NCBI RefSeq assembly: GCF_026151205.1 | Contig: NC_087083.1 | Location: 5,188,460 to 5,248,459 of the forward strand | Origin: Bolinopsis microptera | Lineage: Eukaryota; Ctenophora; Tentaculata; Lobata; Bolinopsidae | Direction of reading: 5' to 3' | DNA: 60,000 nt | Part shown: one piece after another, positions 8,901 to 21,000 of the stretch | Numbering within the stretch: position 1 is the first letter of the stretch | How the letters are laid out: the number at the start of each line of letters is the position of its first letter | Notes under the pieces: generated by a model | Databases searched by the model: none | What the model was told of the DNA's origin: nothing | The model's input: the letters and a program-made list of their open reading frames with translations, nothing else | Position numbers and translations under genes: made by a program

Positions 8901-11900
8901 GGTGTCACCCCCCCCCCCTCCCCCCCCCACCCCCCCCCCCCCCCCCCCCTATAATACAGGCCTCATGCGAGTTGCGAGAGTGACAAAAAGTGCACAGTTT
9001 AAGAAACCCCTGTGAGAAAACGCATTTCTTGCACAACTGGGTCAAATAATGAGGTAAATAAGAGTCCGGTACATTCAGATACCCGGTATAGATTGGCAAG
9101 ATTGACAAGGGATTTGATCATTGAAATCAATAAAATGATAGTACAGCATGAAAATCGTTCACGATCTAAATGGTCCTTTATGTGCTGTTTCTTATGTTGA
9201 ATTTGATAAGCTGTAATGTAATTAGTTACGAAACTCTAATATTGTGTGGGTTAACTTTTCAGGTCCACCCTTTCCGCTAAGCAATTCCTAATTTACTTGA
9301 AAATATGTCGAGATTTACTGAACTCCAACTTTCAAATATTGACGATTTTAGTATTCCTCAAACTAAAAATCTCGAAATTATTTCAGCAAGGCATTTTATC
9401 CACGTTTCATGCAATTCGATCACTTTTGGCGGAAAAAAATATTTTCAAATTTTCAAACTTTTATTTTCAAGTCTCGAAAAAAATTTAAGTGAAAAATTTT
9501 TAAGTTTTTCTAAAAACTACATTTCTCCCGTGTTTCAAAAACGATTTAAATCATTTAAAGCCAATAAAAAATTTTCCTTTTTTTGGTGATTAACTAATTG
9601 GTAATTATCCAATTAGCTGATTTGTCCGATGTAAAAACTTTTGATACAAAGTTTTAACTCCTTGATAGAGATAGGGAGGAACAATTCTAGGTTAATTTGC
9701 AGCCTTCTATGATGTTTCACACTAAAGAATATTTGGCAAACCAGAAAAGGTGTTACAAAGGTGGTAAAAAGTGGTAAAAGGTGGTGTTTTTCCGTTGAGA
9801 TACAGAAATTGGCAAACAAGTCTAATTTGTTCGTAGGGGTCCTAACTACAACTTCCTTGAGAAAATCCTTGTGAGACATTCGAATCCAAAAGGAATGCCA
9901 CTTCCCCTTACTATTCATGCGTAATAATCATACATTATGTCATGACTGTGAAGATTCTTAGTCCAGTATTTTATGGACATGTCCTGCAAATTTCAGATAC
10001 CCACGATAACTTTGCACATAACTTCCAAAGGTATGAATAAACGATTTTCGTTGGAGACATTTTTTACCTTGCAAAACCCAGGAGGGCCACGCCCATATTG
10101 ACCCAAAACGTAACTGACCCCTTGCTTCTGAAGGTCGTAGAAGACTCAAAATAGGCCTTAAACGAAGCCGCATATGCAATGCGAGTTATTACATAGAACG
10201 GGAGGCAAAAATGGCTGATAAACCAATTTGTTGCTCTATTATTGTGCACATCTCCAAATAACTCGCAAAGTAAGCATTTTAGGTGCATGTTGCTTCATAA
10301 TTGTATATAAACATGGCCATTCTGCACAATTTGCACGCATATCAAAATTCTCTAAGCCTGCATAGCTCCATTGTACCACAACCCATTTTTTGCATGATTT
10401 CTGGGAACCGAAAATCAGTTTTTCGCCAATAACTGTAAAAGGAAGCACTTTTACGGCAAATATGTTCCATCTAAGTCATATATAAATATTCCAATTGCGT
10501 TCTTTGCACTCTATCCAAAGACTCTATCACAATCCTATCAAAAAGTTAGTAAAATCGTCTCAGCGCCACGCCCCAAAATGGTTTTGGCGAAATTTCTCGA
10601 AAAGTAAGGATTTTAGGCAATCGTGTTGATCAATAACTACTCTTATATAAAACAAGCATATGCGGCTTCGTTTAAGCCTATTATTGAAGTCTCTACGACC
10701 TTCAAATCAAGGTATATTTACACTCGCTTCCTATACCCCCCCCCCCCCGCCCCCTATAATACCAGGCCTCTTGCGAGTTGCGAGAGTGACAAAAAAGTGC
10801 ACAGTTCAAGAAACCCCTGGTGAGAAATCCATTTCTGTCACAACTGGGTCTAATTATAGAGGGAAATAAAGAGTCCGGTAACATTCAGAGAACCCGTATA
10901 GATTGGCAAGATAGACAGAGTTTTGATCATTGAAATCAATAAAATGATAGTACAGCAGGTAAAATCGGTTCTCGATCTTAAATGGTCCCTTTTGTGCTGT
11001 TTCTTTAATGGTGGAAAATTTTGATAAAGCGTATTGTAATTAGTTACGAAACCTAATATTGTTGTGGTTAACCTTTTTCAGGTCCAGGCCCTTTCCGCTA
11101 AGAGCTATTCCTAACTACTAAATTGTCGAGATTTACTGAACTCCAACTTCAAATATTGATGATTTTAAGTATTCCTCAATCTAAAATCTTCGAAATTTTC
11201 TGCAAGGCAATTTTAAGTCCACTTTCATGCATTTCGATCACTTTTGGCGGAAAAAAATATTTCAAATTTCAAACTTTTTTTTTTCAAGTCTCGAAAAAAA
11301 AATTTTAAGTGAAAAATTTTTGGAAGTTTTTCTAAAAACTACATTTCATCCGTGGTTCAAACGATTAAATCATTTTAAGCCAATAAAAAATTTTCACTTT
11401 TTTTGTGATTAAACTAATTGGTAATTAACCAATTAGCTGATTTTGTCCGATGTAAAAAACTTTTGATACAAAAGTTTTACACTCCTGATAAGATAAACAT
11501 TCTAGGTAATTTGCAGCCTTTCTATGATGTTTCACAACTAAAGATATTTGGCAAACCAGATAAGGAGGTACCAAGGTGGTAAAGAAGTGGTAAAATGTGG
11601 TGTTTCCGTTGAGATACAAAATTGGCAACAAGTCTAATTATTTCGTAGGGGGTCCTAACTACCATATCCGTTTGAAAATCCTTGTGAACATTCGAATCCA
11701 ACGAATGCCAACTTATTCCCCTTACGAATCATGCTAATAAAGCCAGTACATATGTCATGACAGTGAAGATTCTTAGTCCAGTCATTTAGGGACGTGACTG
11801 CCAAATTTTCAATACCCACGAAACTTTGCACAGAACTTTCAAAGGTATGAATAAAACGATTTTCGGTTGGAGACATGTTTTTTACCTTGGGCAAAACCCC

Positions 11901-13780
11901 AGGATGGCCAAAGACGCGCCATATTGACCCAATAACGTATCTGACCCCTTGACTTCTGAAGTCGGTAAGACTTCAAAAATAGGCTTAAACGAAGCCGCAT
12001 ATGCAGTGCGAGTTATTAACATAGAACGGGGAGGCAAAAATGGCTGATATAACCAATTTTGCTCTATTTGTGCACATATTCCACCAAATAAGCTCGAAAA
12101 GTAAGCATTTAGGGGTGCATGTTAGCTTCATAAGTGGTGGTATATAAACATGGCCATTCTGCATATTGCACCTCATTCAAAAACACAAAGGCATTCTACT
12201 CAATGTACCACATACCCATATTTATGCATGTTCTGGAACCGAAAAATCAGTTTTTTGCCATACCTGTAAAAGTAAGCACTTTAAGCATAATGTTTTCTTC
12301 CGTAGTCATATATAAATAGCCAATTGCGGTTCTTTTGCACTCTATCCAAAGACTCTATCACAATCCTAACCAAAAGTTAGTAAAAATCGGCTCAGCGCCA
12401 CCCCAAAATGGTTATTTGGCGAATTTCTCGAAAAGTAAGGAAATTAGGCAATGTGTTGATCAATAACTCTTATAAAAACATGCATATGCGGCATCGTTTT
12501 AAGCCTTATTTTGAAAGTCTCTAACGACCTTCAGAAGCAAGGTATATTACACTCGCTTTCCTATACCCCCCCCCCACCCCCCCCTTAATACCAGCCTCTT
12601 GCGAGTTGCGAGAGTGACAAAAAGTGCACAGTTTTAAAGAAACCCCTGAGAGAAAATCGCATTTCTTGCACAAACTGGGTCCAATTATAGCGGTCAATAA
12701 GAGGTTCCGTACATACAATACCCGAAAGATTGGCAAGAATGACAGAGGTTTGTGATCATAGAAATCAAATAATGATAGTCCAGCAAGGTTAAAATCGTTC
12801 GAGTCTTAAATGGTCCCTTTTGGCGTTTTCTTTAATGTGGAATTTGAATAAAAGCGTATTGTATTTTAGGTTACGAAACCTAATATTGTGATGGTTAACC
12901 TTTTTCAGATCCAGCCCTTTTCCGCTACAGCTCTTCCTAATTACAAAAAAATGTCGAGATTTACTGAACTCCAACTTCCAAATATAGATGATTTTAGTAT
13001 TCCCTCAATCTAAAAAAACTTCCGAAATTTTCGTGCAAAGGATTTTTATCACGTTTCATGCATCGATCACGTATAGGCGGAAAAAAATATTTCAAATTTT
13101 CAAACTTTTTTTTTCAAGTCTCGACAAAAAAATTTATAATGAAAAATGTTGAAGTTTTTCTAAAAACTACATATCTCCGTGGTTCAAACGATTTAAATCA
13201 TTTTAAGCCAATAAAAAATTTTCACTTTTAATTTTGGTGATTAACTAATTTTAATATCCAATTAAGCTGATTGGTCCGATGGAAAACTTTGATACAAAAG
13301 TTATACCTCCTTGATAAGATAAACATTCTAGTTAATTTGGCAGCCTTCTATGATGTTATCACAACTAAAGATATTTGGCAAGACCAGAAAGGGTGGTACA
13401 GAAGGTGGTAAAAAGTGTTAAAAGGTGGTTTATCCGTTGAAGATACAAAATTGGCAACAAGTCTAATTATGTTCGTAGGGGTCCTAACTAACATATTCCC
13501 GTTGAGAAAACCTTGTGAACATTCGAAACCAACGAATCCACTTTTCCCCCTTAGCTATTCAAAGGCTAAATAATGCAAACATTAATGTCTGACTGTGAAG
13601 ATTCTTAGTCCCGTCATATGGACATTTGCCTGCAAATTTTCAGATACACACGAAACTTTGCACAGAACTTCCCAAAGGTATGAATAAACGAATTTCGGTT
13701 GGAGACAGTTTTTTTAACTGGGCAAAACCCAGGAAGGGCCACGCCCTCATATTATTAGACCCAGATAACGTAACTGACCC

Positions 13781-13839
13781 GCTTGCTTCTGAGGTCGTAG
13801 AGACTTTCCAAATAGGTTAAACGAAGCCGCATATGCATG
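13781..13839 (+). repeat. Left arm of the intra-monomer inverted repeat
   Basis: About 60 bp running from GCTTGCTTCTG to CATATGCATG. It is the reverse complement of 14314-14372, with a few indels in this copy. In copies with fewer errors the arms look essentially perfect, and a weaker match extends another 20-25 bp (GAGTTATT..AACA). The arm is in effect an inverted fourth copy of part of the ~170-bp subrepeat. Confidence 0.88.
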
Positions 13840-13849
13840 CGAGTTATTA

Positions 13850-14372
13850 ACATAGAACGGAGGCAAAAATGGCTGATATAACCAATTTTGCTCTATTTTG
13901 TGCACATTTCCTCCAAATAACTCGAAAAGTAAGCATTTTAGGGTGCATGTTGCTTCATAAGTTGTATATAAACATGGCCATTCTGCACAATTTGCACTCA
14001 TTCAAAAATCCTCTAAGGCCTTCATAGCTCCAATGTACACATACCCATATTTTTGCATGATTTCGGAACCGAAAAGCAGTTTTTCGCCAATAACTGTAAC
14101 AGTAAGCACTTTAAAGGCATAAGTTTCTTCGTATGTCATATAAATAATATGCCAAAGCGGCTTCTTTTGCACTCTACCAAAGACCTCTATCACAATCCTA
14201 TCAAAAGTTTAGTAAAATGCCTCAGCGCCACGCCCAAAATGGTTTTTTGGCGAATTTTCTCGAAAAGTAAGGATTTTTAAGGCAATGTGTTGATAAATAA
14301 ACTCTTATATAAACATGCATATGCGGCTTCGTTAAGCCTATTTTGAAGTCTCTACGACCTTCAGAAGCAAGG
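13850..14372 (+). repeat. Three diverged ~170-bp direct subrepeats inside the monomer
   Basis: Anchors CTCGAAAAGTAAGC (13921), CTGTAACAGTAAGC (14094) and CTCGAAAAGTAAGG (14260) are 173 and 166 bp apart. Each is followed in register by an ATTTTAGG/CTTTAAGG block, a TATATAAA-like block, ATGCC/ATGGCC/ATGCGG, and a TCTCTA..CCTTCA or TTTGCACTC block. They are clearly related but well diverged, so this triplication is older than the amplification of the 1.83-kb unit. Confidence 0.8.
14314..14372 (-). repeat. Right arm of the intra-monomer inverted repeat
   Basis: Partner of 13781-13839; the intervening loop is 474 bp here and about 490 bp in the next copy (15601-15658 with 16148-16207). It contains the self-complementary core CATGCATATG. 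Every complete monomer has both arms, so the array holds about 29 potential foldbacks of roughly 590 bp each. Confidence 0.88.
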
Positions 14373-14396
14373 TATATTTACACTCGCTTCCTATAA

Positions 14397-14427
14397 CCCC
14401 AACCCCCCCCCCCCCGCTCCCGCCCCT
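14397..14427 (+). repeat. C-homopolymer tract (one per monomer)
   Basis: A run of C with occasional interruptions, always between CGCTTCCTATA and TATAATACCAGG. Corresponding tracts begin near 7099, 8907, 10736, 12566, 16236, 18073, 19917, 21717, 23545, 25363, 27194, 29046, 30876, 32689, 34516, 36364, 38213, 40083, 41896, 43714, 45518, 47324, 49157, 51001, 52823, 54660, 56480 and 58306. Most are 12-25 nt; the one at 8907-8949 is about 43 nt. The minus strand therefore carries G tracts able to form quadruplexes. Confidence 0.95.
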
Positions 14428-14885
14428 ATAATACCAGGACTCTGCGAGTTGCGAGAGTGACAAAAATGCACAAGTTTAAAAAACCCCTGTTGGAAATCGC
14501 ATTTCTTGCAACAACTGGGTCTAATTATAGAGGTAAAATAAGAGGTCCGGTACATTCAGATACCCGTATAGAAATGGCAATATGACAGAGGTTTTGATCA
14601 TTGAAATCAATAAAATGATAGTTACAGCAGGGTAAAAATCGGTTCGATCCATAAATGGTCCTTTTGTGCTGTTGTCTTATGTGGAATTTGATAAAGCTGT
14701 ATTGTAATTAGTTACGAAAATCTATATTGTGTGGTAACCTTTTTCAGGTCCAGCCCTTTCCGCTAAGACTATTCCTAATTACTACATAAGTCGAGAATTT
14801 ACTGAACTCCAACTTCAAATTTTGGATGTTTTAGTATTCCTCAATCTAAGAAATCTTCGAAATTTTTTTCTGCAAGGCATTTTAT

Positions 14886-15092
14886 CCACGTTTCATGCAA
14901 TTCGATCACTTTTGGCGGAAATAAATATTTTACCAAATTTTAAACTTTTTTCAAGTCCTCGAAAAAAAATTTTAAGAGAAAAATTTTTGAAGTTATTTCT
15001 AAAAACAACATTTCTCCGTGTTTCATCAAACGATTAAATCATTTTAAGCAATAAAAAATTTTCACTTTTTTGGTGATTAACTAATTGGTATT
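14886..15092. repeat. A/T-homopolymer segment at the end of each monomer
   Basis: About 200 bp with repeated A4-8 and T4-8 runs spaced roughly a helical turn or two apart, including AAGTGAAAAATTTTT and its near inverse AAAAATTTTCACTTT. Such phased tracts favour curved DNA and low nucleosome affinity. No gene is present. Confidence 0.7.
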
Positions 15093-18000
15093 TATCCAAT
15101 TAGCTGATAGTCCGATGTAAAAACTTTTGATACAAAAGTTTACCTCCTTGATAAGATAAACATTCTAGGTTAATTATGCAGCCTTCTATGATTTCACAAC
15201 TAAAGATATTGGCAAACCAAAAGGTGTACAAATTGGTAAAAAGTGGTTAAAAGTGGTGTTTCCGTTGAGATACAAATTGGCAACAAGTCTAATATGTCGT
15301 AGGGGTCCTAACTACCATAATTCCGTTGAGAAATCTTGTGAACATTCGAATCCAACGGAATGCCACTTTTTCCCCCCTTACTAATCATGCTAATAATGCT
15401 ACATTATGTCATGACTGTGAAGATTCTTAGTCCAGTCATTTATGGACATGTGCCTGCAAATTTTCAGATACCCACGAAACTTTGCACAGAACTTCCCAAG
15501 GTATGAATAAACGATTTTCGGTTTGGAGACATTTTTTTTTACCTTGGCAAAAGAAACCCAGGAGGGCCACGCCCATATTGACCCAATAACGTAACTGACC
15601 CCTTGCTTCAGAAGGTCGTATAGACTTCAAATAGGCTTAAACGAAGCCGCATATGCATGCGAGTTATTAACATAGAACGGGAGGCAAAATGGCTGATATA
15701 ACCAATTATTGCTCTATTTGTGCACATTTCCTCCAAATAACTCCCCCGAAAAGTAAGCATTTAAGGTGCATGTTTCTTCCCATAAGTTGTATAAAAACAT
15801 GGCCATTCTGCACAATTTGCACTCATTTTCAAAAATCACTAAGGCCTTCAATAGCTCAATGTACTACATACCCATATTTTTGCAATGATTTCTGGAACCA
15901 AAATCAGTTTTTTCCCGCCAATACCAGTAAAAGAAAGCACTTAAAGGCATAGTTTCTTCGTAAGTCATATATAAAATATGCCAATTTGCGTTCTTTAGCA
16001 CTCTATCAAAGACTCTATCACAATCCTTCAAAGTTAGTAAAATCGGCTCAGCGCCACGCCCAAAATGGTTTTTGGCCGAATTTCTCGAAAAGTAAGGATT
16101 TTATTGCATGGTTTTGATTGAAAAAAAACAATAACTCTTATAATAAACATGCATATGCGGCTTCGTTAAGCCTATTTTTGAAGTCTCTACGACCTTCAGA
16201 AGCAAGGTATATTTACACTCGCTTCCTATACACAGACCCCCCCCCCCCCCCCCCCCCCTATAATACAGGCCTCTTGCGAGTTGCGAGAGTGACAAAAAGT
16301 GCACAGTTTAAAGAAACCCCTGTGAGAAATCGCATTTCTGCACACTGGGTCAAATTATAGAGTAAATAAAGAGGTCCGGTACATTCCGGATACCGGTAAA
16401 GATTGGCAAGTATTGACAGAGGTTATTGATCATTGAAATCAAAAAATGATAGTACAGCAGGTAAAATCGTTTTCGATCTTAAATGGTCCTTTTGTTGCAG
16501 TTTCTTTAGTGAATTTGATAAAGCAGTATTGTAATTAGTCACGAAACTCTAATATTGTGTGGTTTTATCCTTTTCAGGTCCAGCCCTTTCCGCTAAGCTA
16601 TTCCTAATTACTAAAATATGTCGAGATTTTACTGAACTCCAACTTCAAATATTGTATGATTTTAGTATTCCTCAATCTAAAAATTCTTCGAAATTTTTTC
16701 TGCAAGCAATTTTTATCCACTTACGATGCAATTCGATCACATATGGCGAAAAAAATATTTTCCAATTTTCGAGAACTTTTTTTTCAAGGTCTCGAAAAAA
16801 AAATTATAATGAAAAATTTTGAAGTTGAGTGATTTCTAAAACTACATTTCTCACGTGTTTCAAACGATTTTAAAAATCATTTTAAGCCAATAAAAAATTT
16901 CACTTTTTTTGGTGATTAAACTAATAGGTAATATCCAAATAGCTGATAGTCCGATGTAAAAACTTTTGAAACAAAAGTTTACTCCTTGAAAGATAAACAT
17001 TCTTAGGTTAAATTGCAGCCTCAGATGAATTCACAACTACAGTATATTGGCAAACCAAAAGGTGGTACAAAGGTGGTAAAAAGGTTAAAAAGTGGTGTTT
17101 TTCCCGTTGAGATACAAAAATTGCAACAAGTCTAATTATGTTCGTAGGGGACCAAACTCCATTATTCCGTTGAGAAATCCATGTGAAACAGTACGAATCC
17201 AACGGAATGCCACTTTTCCCCTTACTATTCATGCTAATAATGCATACATTATGTCATGACTGTGAAGATTCTTAGTCCAGACATTTATGACATGTGCCTG
17301 CATAATTTAAGATACCCACGAAACTTTGCACAGAACTTCCCAAAGGTATGGAAATAAACCGATTTTCGGTTTGAGAGACATTTTTTTTTACCTTGGGCAA
17401 AACCCAAGGGCCACGCCCAAATTACCCAATACCGTAACAGACCCCCTTCCCTTGCTTCTTTCTGAAGGTCCGAAGAGAACTTCAAAAGAGCTTAAACGAG
17501 AGCCCGCAGAAGCATGCGAGTTATTAACAGAGAACGGGAGGCAAAAAAAGTGCTGATATAACCAATTTTGCTCTATTTGTGCACATTTCCTCCAAATAAC
17601 TCGAAAAGTAAGCATTTTAGGGTGGCTTGTTGCTCATAAGTTGTATATAAACATGGCCCATTCCTGCACAATTTGCCCTCATTCAAAAATCTCTAAGGCC
17701 TTCATAGCTCAATGTACCCACAAACCCCATATATTTTGTTTGCATGATTCTGGAACCGAAAATCAGTTTTCGCCAAATAACTGTAAAAGTAAGCACTTTA
17801 AGGCATATGTTCTTTCGTAAGTCATATATAAATATGCAATTGCGGTTCTTTTGTCACTCTATCCAAAGACTCTATCACACAATCCAATCAAAAGTATAAA
17901 ATCGGCTCACGCCACGCCCAAAATGGGTTTTGGCGAATTTCTCGAAAGTAAGATTTTAGCAATGTGTTGATAATAACTCTTATATAAACATGCATATGCG

Positions 18001-21000
18001 GCTTCGTTTTAAGCCTATTTTGAAGTCACTACTGACTTCATAAGGCAGTATAATATACACTCGCTCCTACACCCGCCCCCCCCCCCCCCCCCCCTATAAT
18101 ACCAGTCCTCTGCGAGTTGCGAGAGTGACAAAAAGTGCACAGTTTTCAAAAGAAACCCTGTATGAGAAATCGCATTTCTGCACAACTGTGTCTAATTATG
18201 AGGTAAAAAAGAGGTCCGTACATTCAGATACCGTATAGATTGGCAAATTGACATAGGTTTTGATCATTGAAATCAAAAAATGATAGTACAGCTGGTAAAA
18301 ATCGGTTCGATCTTAATGGTCCTTTTTGTGCTGTTCTTTATGTGGAATTTGATATAGCTGTATTGTAATTAGTTACGAAACTCTAATATTGTGTGGTTAA
18401 CCTTTTTCAGGTCCAGCCTTTCGCAAGCTATTCCTAATTACTAAAATATGTCGAGATTTACTGAACACCAACATCACATATTGATGATTTTTAAGTATTC
18501 CTTTCCCCCAATCCTAAAAATCTTCGAAATTTTCTGCAAGCATTTTTATATAACCACGTTTCATGCAATTCGAATCACTTTTGGCGAAAAAAATATTTTC
18601 AATTTCAAACATTTTTTTTCAAGTCTCGAAAAAAAAAATTAAGTGAAAAATATTGAAAGTTTATCTAAAAACTACATTTCTCCGGTTTCAAACGATTTAA
18701 ATCACATTTTAAGCCAATAAAAAATTTTCACATTTTTGTGATTACTAATTGGTAATTTATCCCATTAGCTGATTGTCCGATGTAAAAACTTTTGAATACA
18801 AAAGTTTTACTCCTTGAAAGATAAACATTCTAGGTTAATTTGCAGCCTCTATGATGTTCACAACTAAAGAAATTTGTCAAACCAAAAAGGTGTACAAAGG
18901 TGGTAAAAATTGGTAAAGTGGTGTTTCCGTTGGATACAAAATTGGCAACAAGTCTAATTTATGTCTTAGAGGGTTCCTAACTACCAAATTCCGTTGAGAA
19001 ATTCCTTGTGAAATTGCCGAATCCAACGGAATGCCACTTTTTCCCTTACTATTCATGCCTAATAAAGCATACCTTATGTCATGACTGTGAAGATTACTTA
19101 GTCCAGTCATTTATGGACATGTCCTGCAAATTTTCAGATACCCACGAAACTTTGCAAAGAACTTCCCAAGGTATGAATAAACGATTTTCGGTTGAGACAT
19201 TTTTTTACCTTTGGGCAAAACCCAGGAGGGCCACGCCCATATTGAACCAATAACGTAACTGAAACCCCTGCTTCTGAAGGTCTGAGAGACTTCAAAATAG
19301 GCTTAAACGAAGCCGCATATGCATATCCGAGTTATTAACATATAACGGAGCAAAAATGGCTTGATATAACCAATTTTTGCTCCTATATTGTGCACATTTC
19401 CTCCAAATAACTCGAAAAGTAAGCATTTTAAGGGTGCATGTTGCTCAATAAGTTGTATATAAACATGGCCATGTTCTGCACAATCTGCACTCATTCAAAA
19501 ATCACTCTCTTCCCTCTCTCTAAAGGCCTTCATAGCTCAATGTACCACATACCCCCCATATTTTTGCATGATTTCTGCGGAACCGAAAATCAGTTTTTTC
19601 GCCAATAACTGTAAAAGTAAGCAACTTAAAGGCATAGTTCTTTCGTAAGTCATATATAAATATGCCAGATTGCGCTTGCTTTTTTGCCACTCTATCCAAA
19701 GACTCTATCACAATCCTATCAAAAGTTAGTAAATCGGCTCACGCCCCACGGCCAAAATGGTTTTTGGGCGAATTTCTCGAAAAGTAATGGATTTTAGGCA
19801 ATGTGTTGATCAATAACTCTATATAAACCTACATATGCGGCTTCGTTTAAGCCTATTTTGAAAGTCTCTCGACTTCAGAAAGCAAGGTATAGTTTACACC
19901 TAACTCGCTTCCTATACCCCCCCCCCCCCCCCCCCTATAATACCGGCCTCTTGCGGAGTTTGCGCGATTGACAAAAAGTGCAAGTTAAAGAAACCCCTGT
20001 GAGAAATCGCATTTCTTGCAACAACTGGGACTAATTATAGAGGTAATAAGAGGTCCGTACATTCAATACCGGTATGATTGCAAGAATGACAGAGGTTTGA
20101 TCATTGAAATCAATAAAATGATAGTACAGCAGGTAAAATCGGTCGATCTTAAATGTCCTTTTTGCTGTTTTTCTTTATGTGGAATTTGATAAAATGTATT
20201 TACTTAGTTACGAAACTAATATTGTGTGGTTAACCTTTTCAGGTCCAGCCCTTTCCGTGTTCTAAGCTATTCCTAATTACAAAAATATGTCCGAGATTTA
20301 CTGAACTCCAACTTCAAATAATGAAGATTTAGAGTATTCCTCAATCTAAAAATCTTCGAAATTTCTCTCTGCCAAGGCATTTTTATCCACGTTTTCATGC
20401 AATTTCGATCACTTTTGGCGGAAAAAAAGTATTTTCAAATTTTCAACTTTTTTTTCAAGTCCCCCGAAAAAAAATTTTAATTGAAAAATTTTGAAGTTTT
20501 TCTAAAACAACATGCTCCGTGTTTCAAACGATTAAATCATTTTAAGCCAGATAAAAAATTTCACTTTTTTTGGTGATTAACTAATTGGTAATTATCCAAT
20601 TACTGATTGTCCGATGTAAAAACTTATGATACAATAGTTTTTACCTCCTTGATAAATCAACATTCTAGGTTAATTTGCAGCCTTCTATGATGTTTCACAT
20701 ACAAAAGCTATTTGCAAACCAAAGGTGGTAACAAAGGTGGTAAAAAGTGGTAAAATGGTGTATCCGTTAGATACAAAATTTGGCAACAAGTCTAATTATG
20801 TTCGTAGGTGTCCTAACTACATATTCCGTTGAGAAATCCATGTGACATCGAATTCCAACGGAATGCCACTTTTCCCTTCCTATTCATGCTAATAATGCAT
20901 ACATTATGTCATGACTGTGAAGATACTTAGTCCAGTCATCTAGGACCATGTGCCTGCAAATTTTCAGGATACCACGAGAACTTTGCACAGAACTTCCCAA

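Larger units (their letters stand above)
13268..15104 (+). repeat. Representative satellite monomer (copy 5) used for the internal map
   Basis: Order within the unit: an AACTTTTG-ATA-CAAAAGTT type palindrome (13289 region, damaged here); a GGTGGTA-rich stutter (about 13385-13430); an ATTCCGTTG...CAACGGAAT hairpin (about 13495-13545, degraded in this copy); a left inverted arm (13781-13839); three ~170-bp direct subrepeats (13850-14372); a right inverted arm (14314-14372); a C tract (14397-14427); a mixed-composition segment containing a GGTTAACC-type palindrome (14428-14885); and an AT-homopolymer segment (14886-15092). The same order is present in the copies I followed across the array. Confidence 0.85.

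Noticed and set aside
14625-14655. tRNA/SINE-type box A (TAGTACAGCAGG) and box B (GGTTCGATC) in each monomer
   Set aside because: The boxes are only about 8 nt apart, far too close for a pol III promoter, and box B is incomplete.
18395-18425. Splice-acceptor-like TTAACCTTTTTCAG in each monomer
   Set aside because: No coding exon follows and no donor can be matched; expected by chance in pyrimidine-rich sequence.
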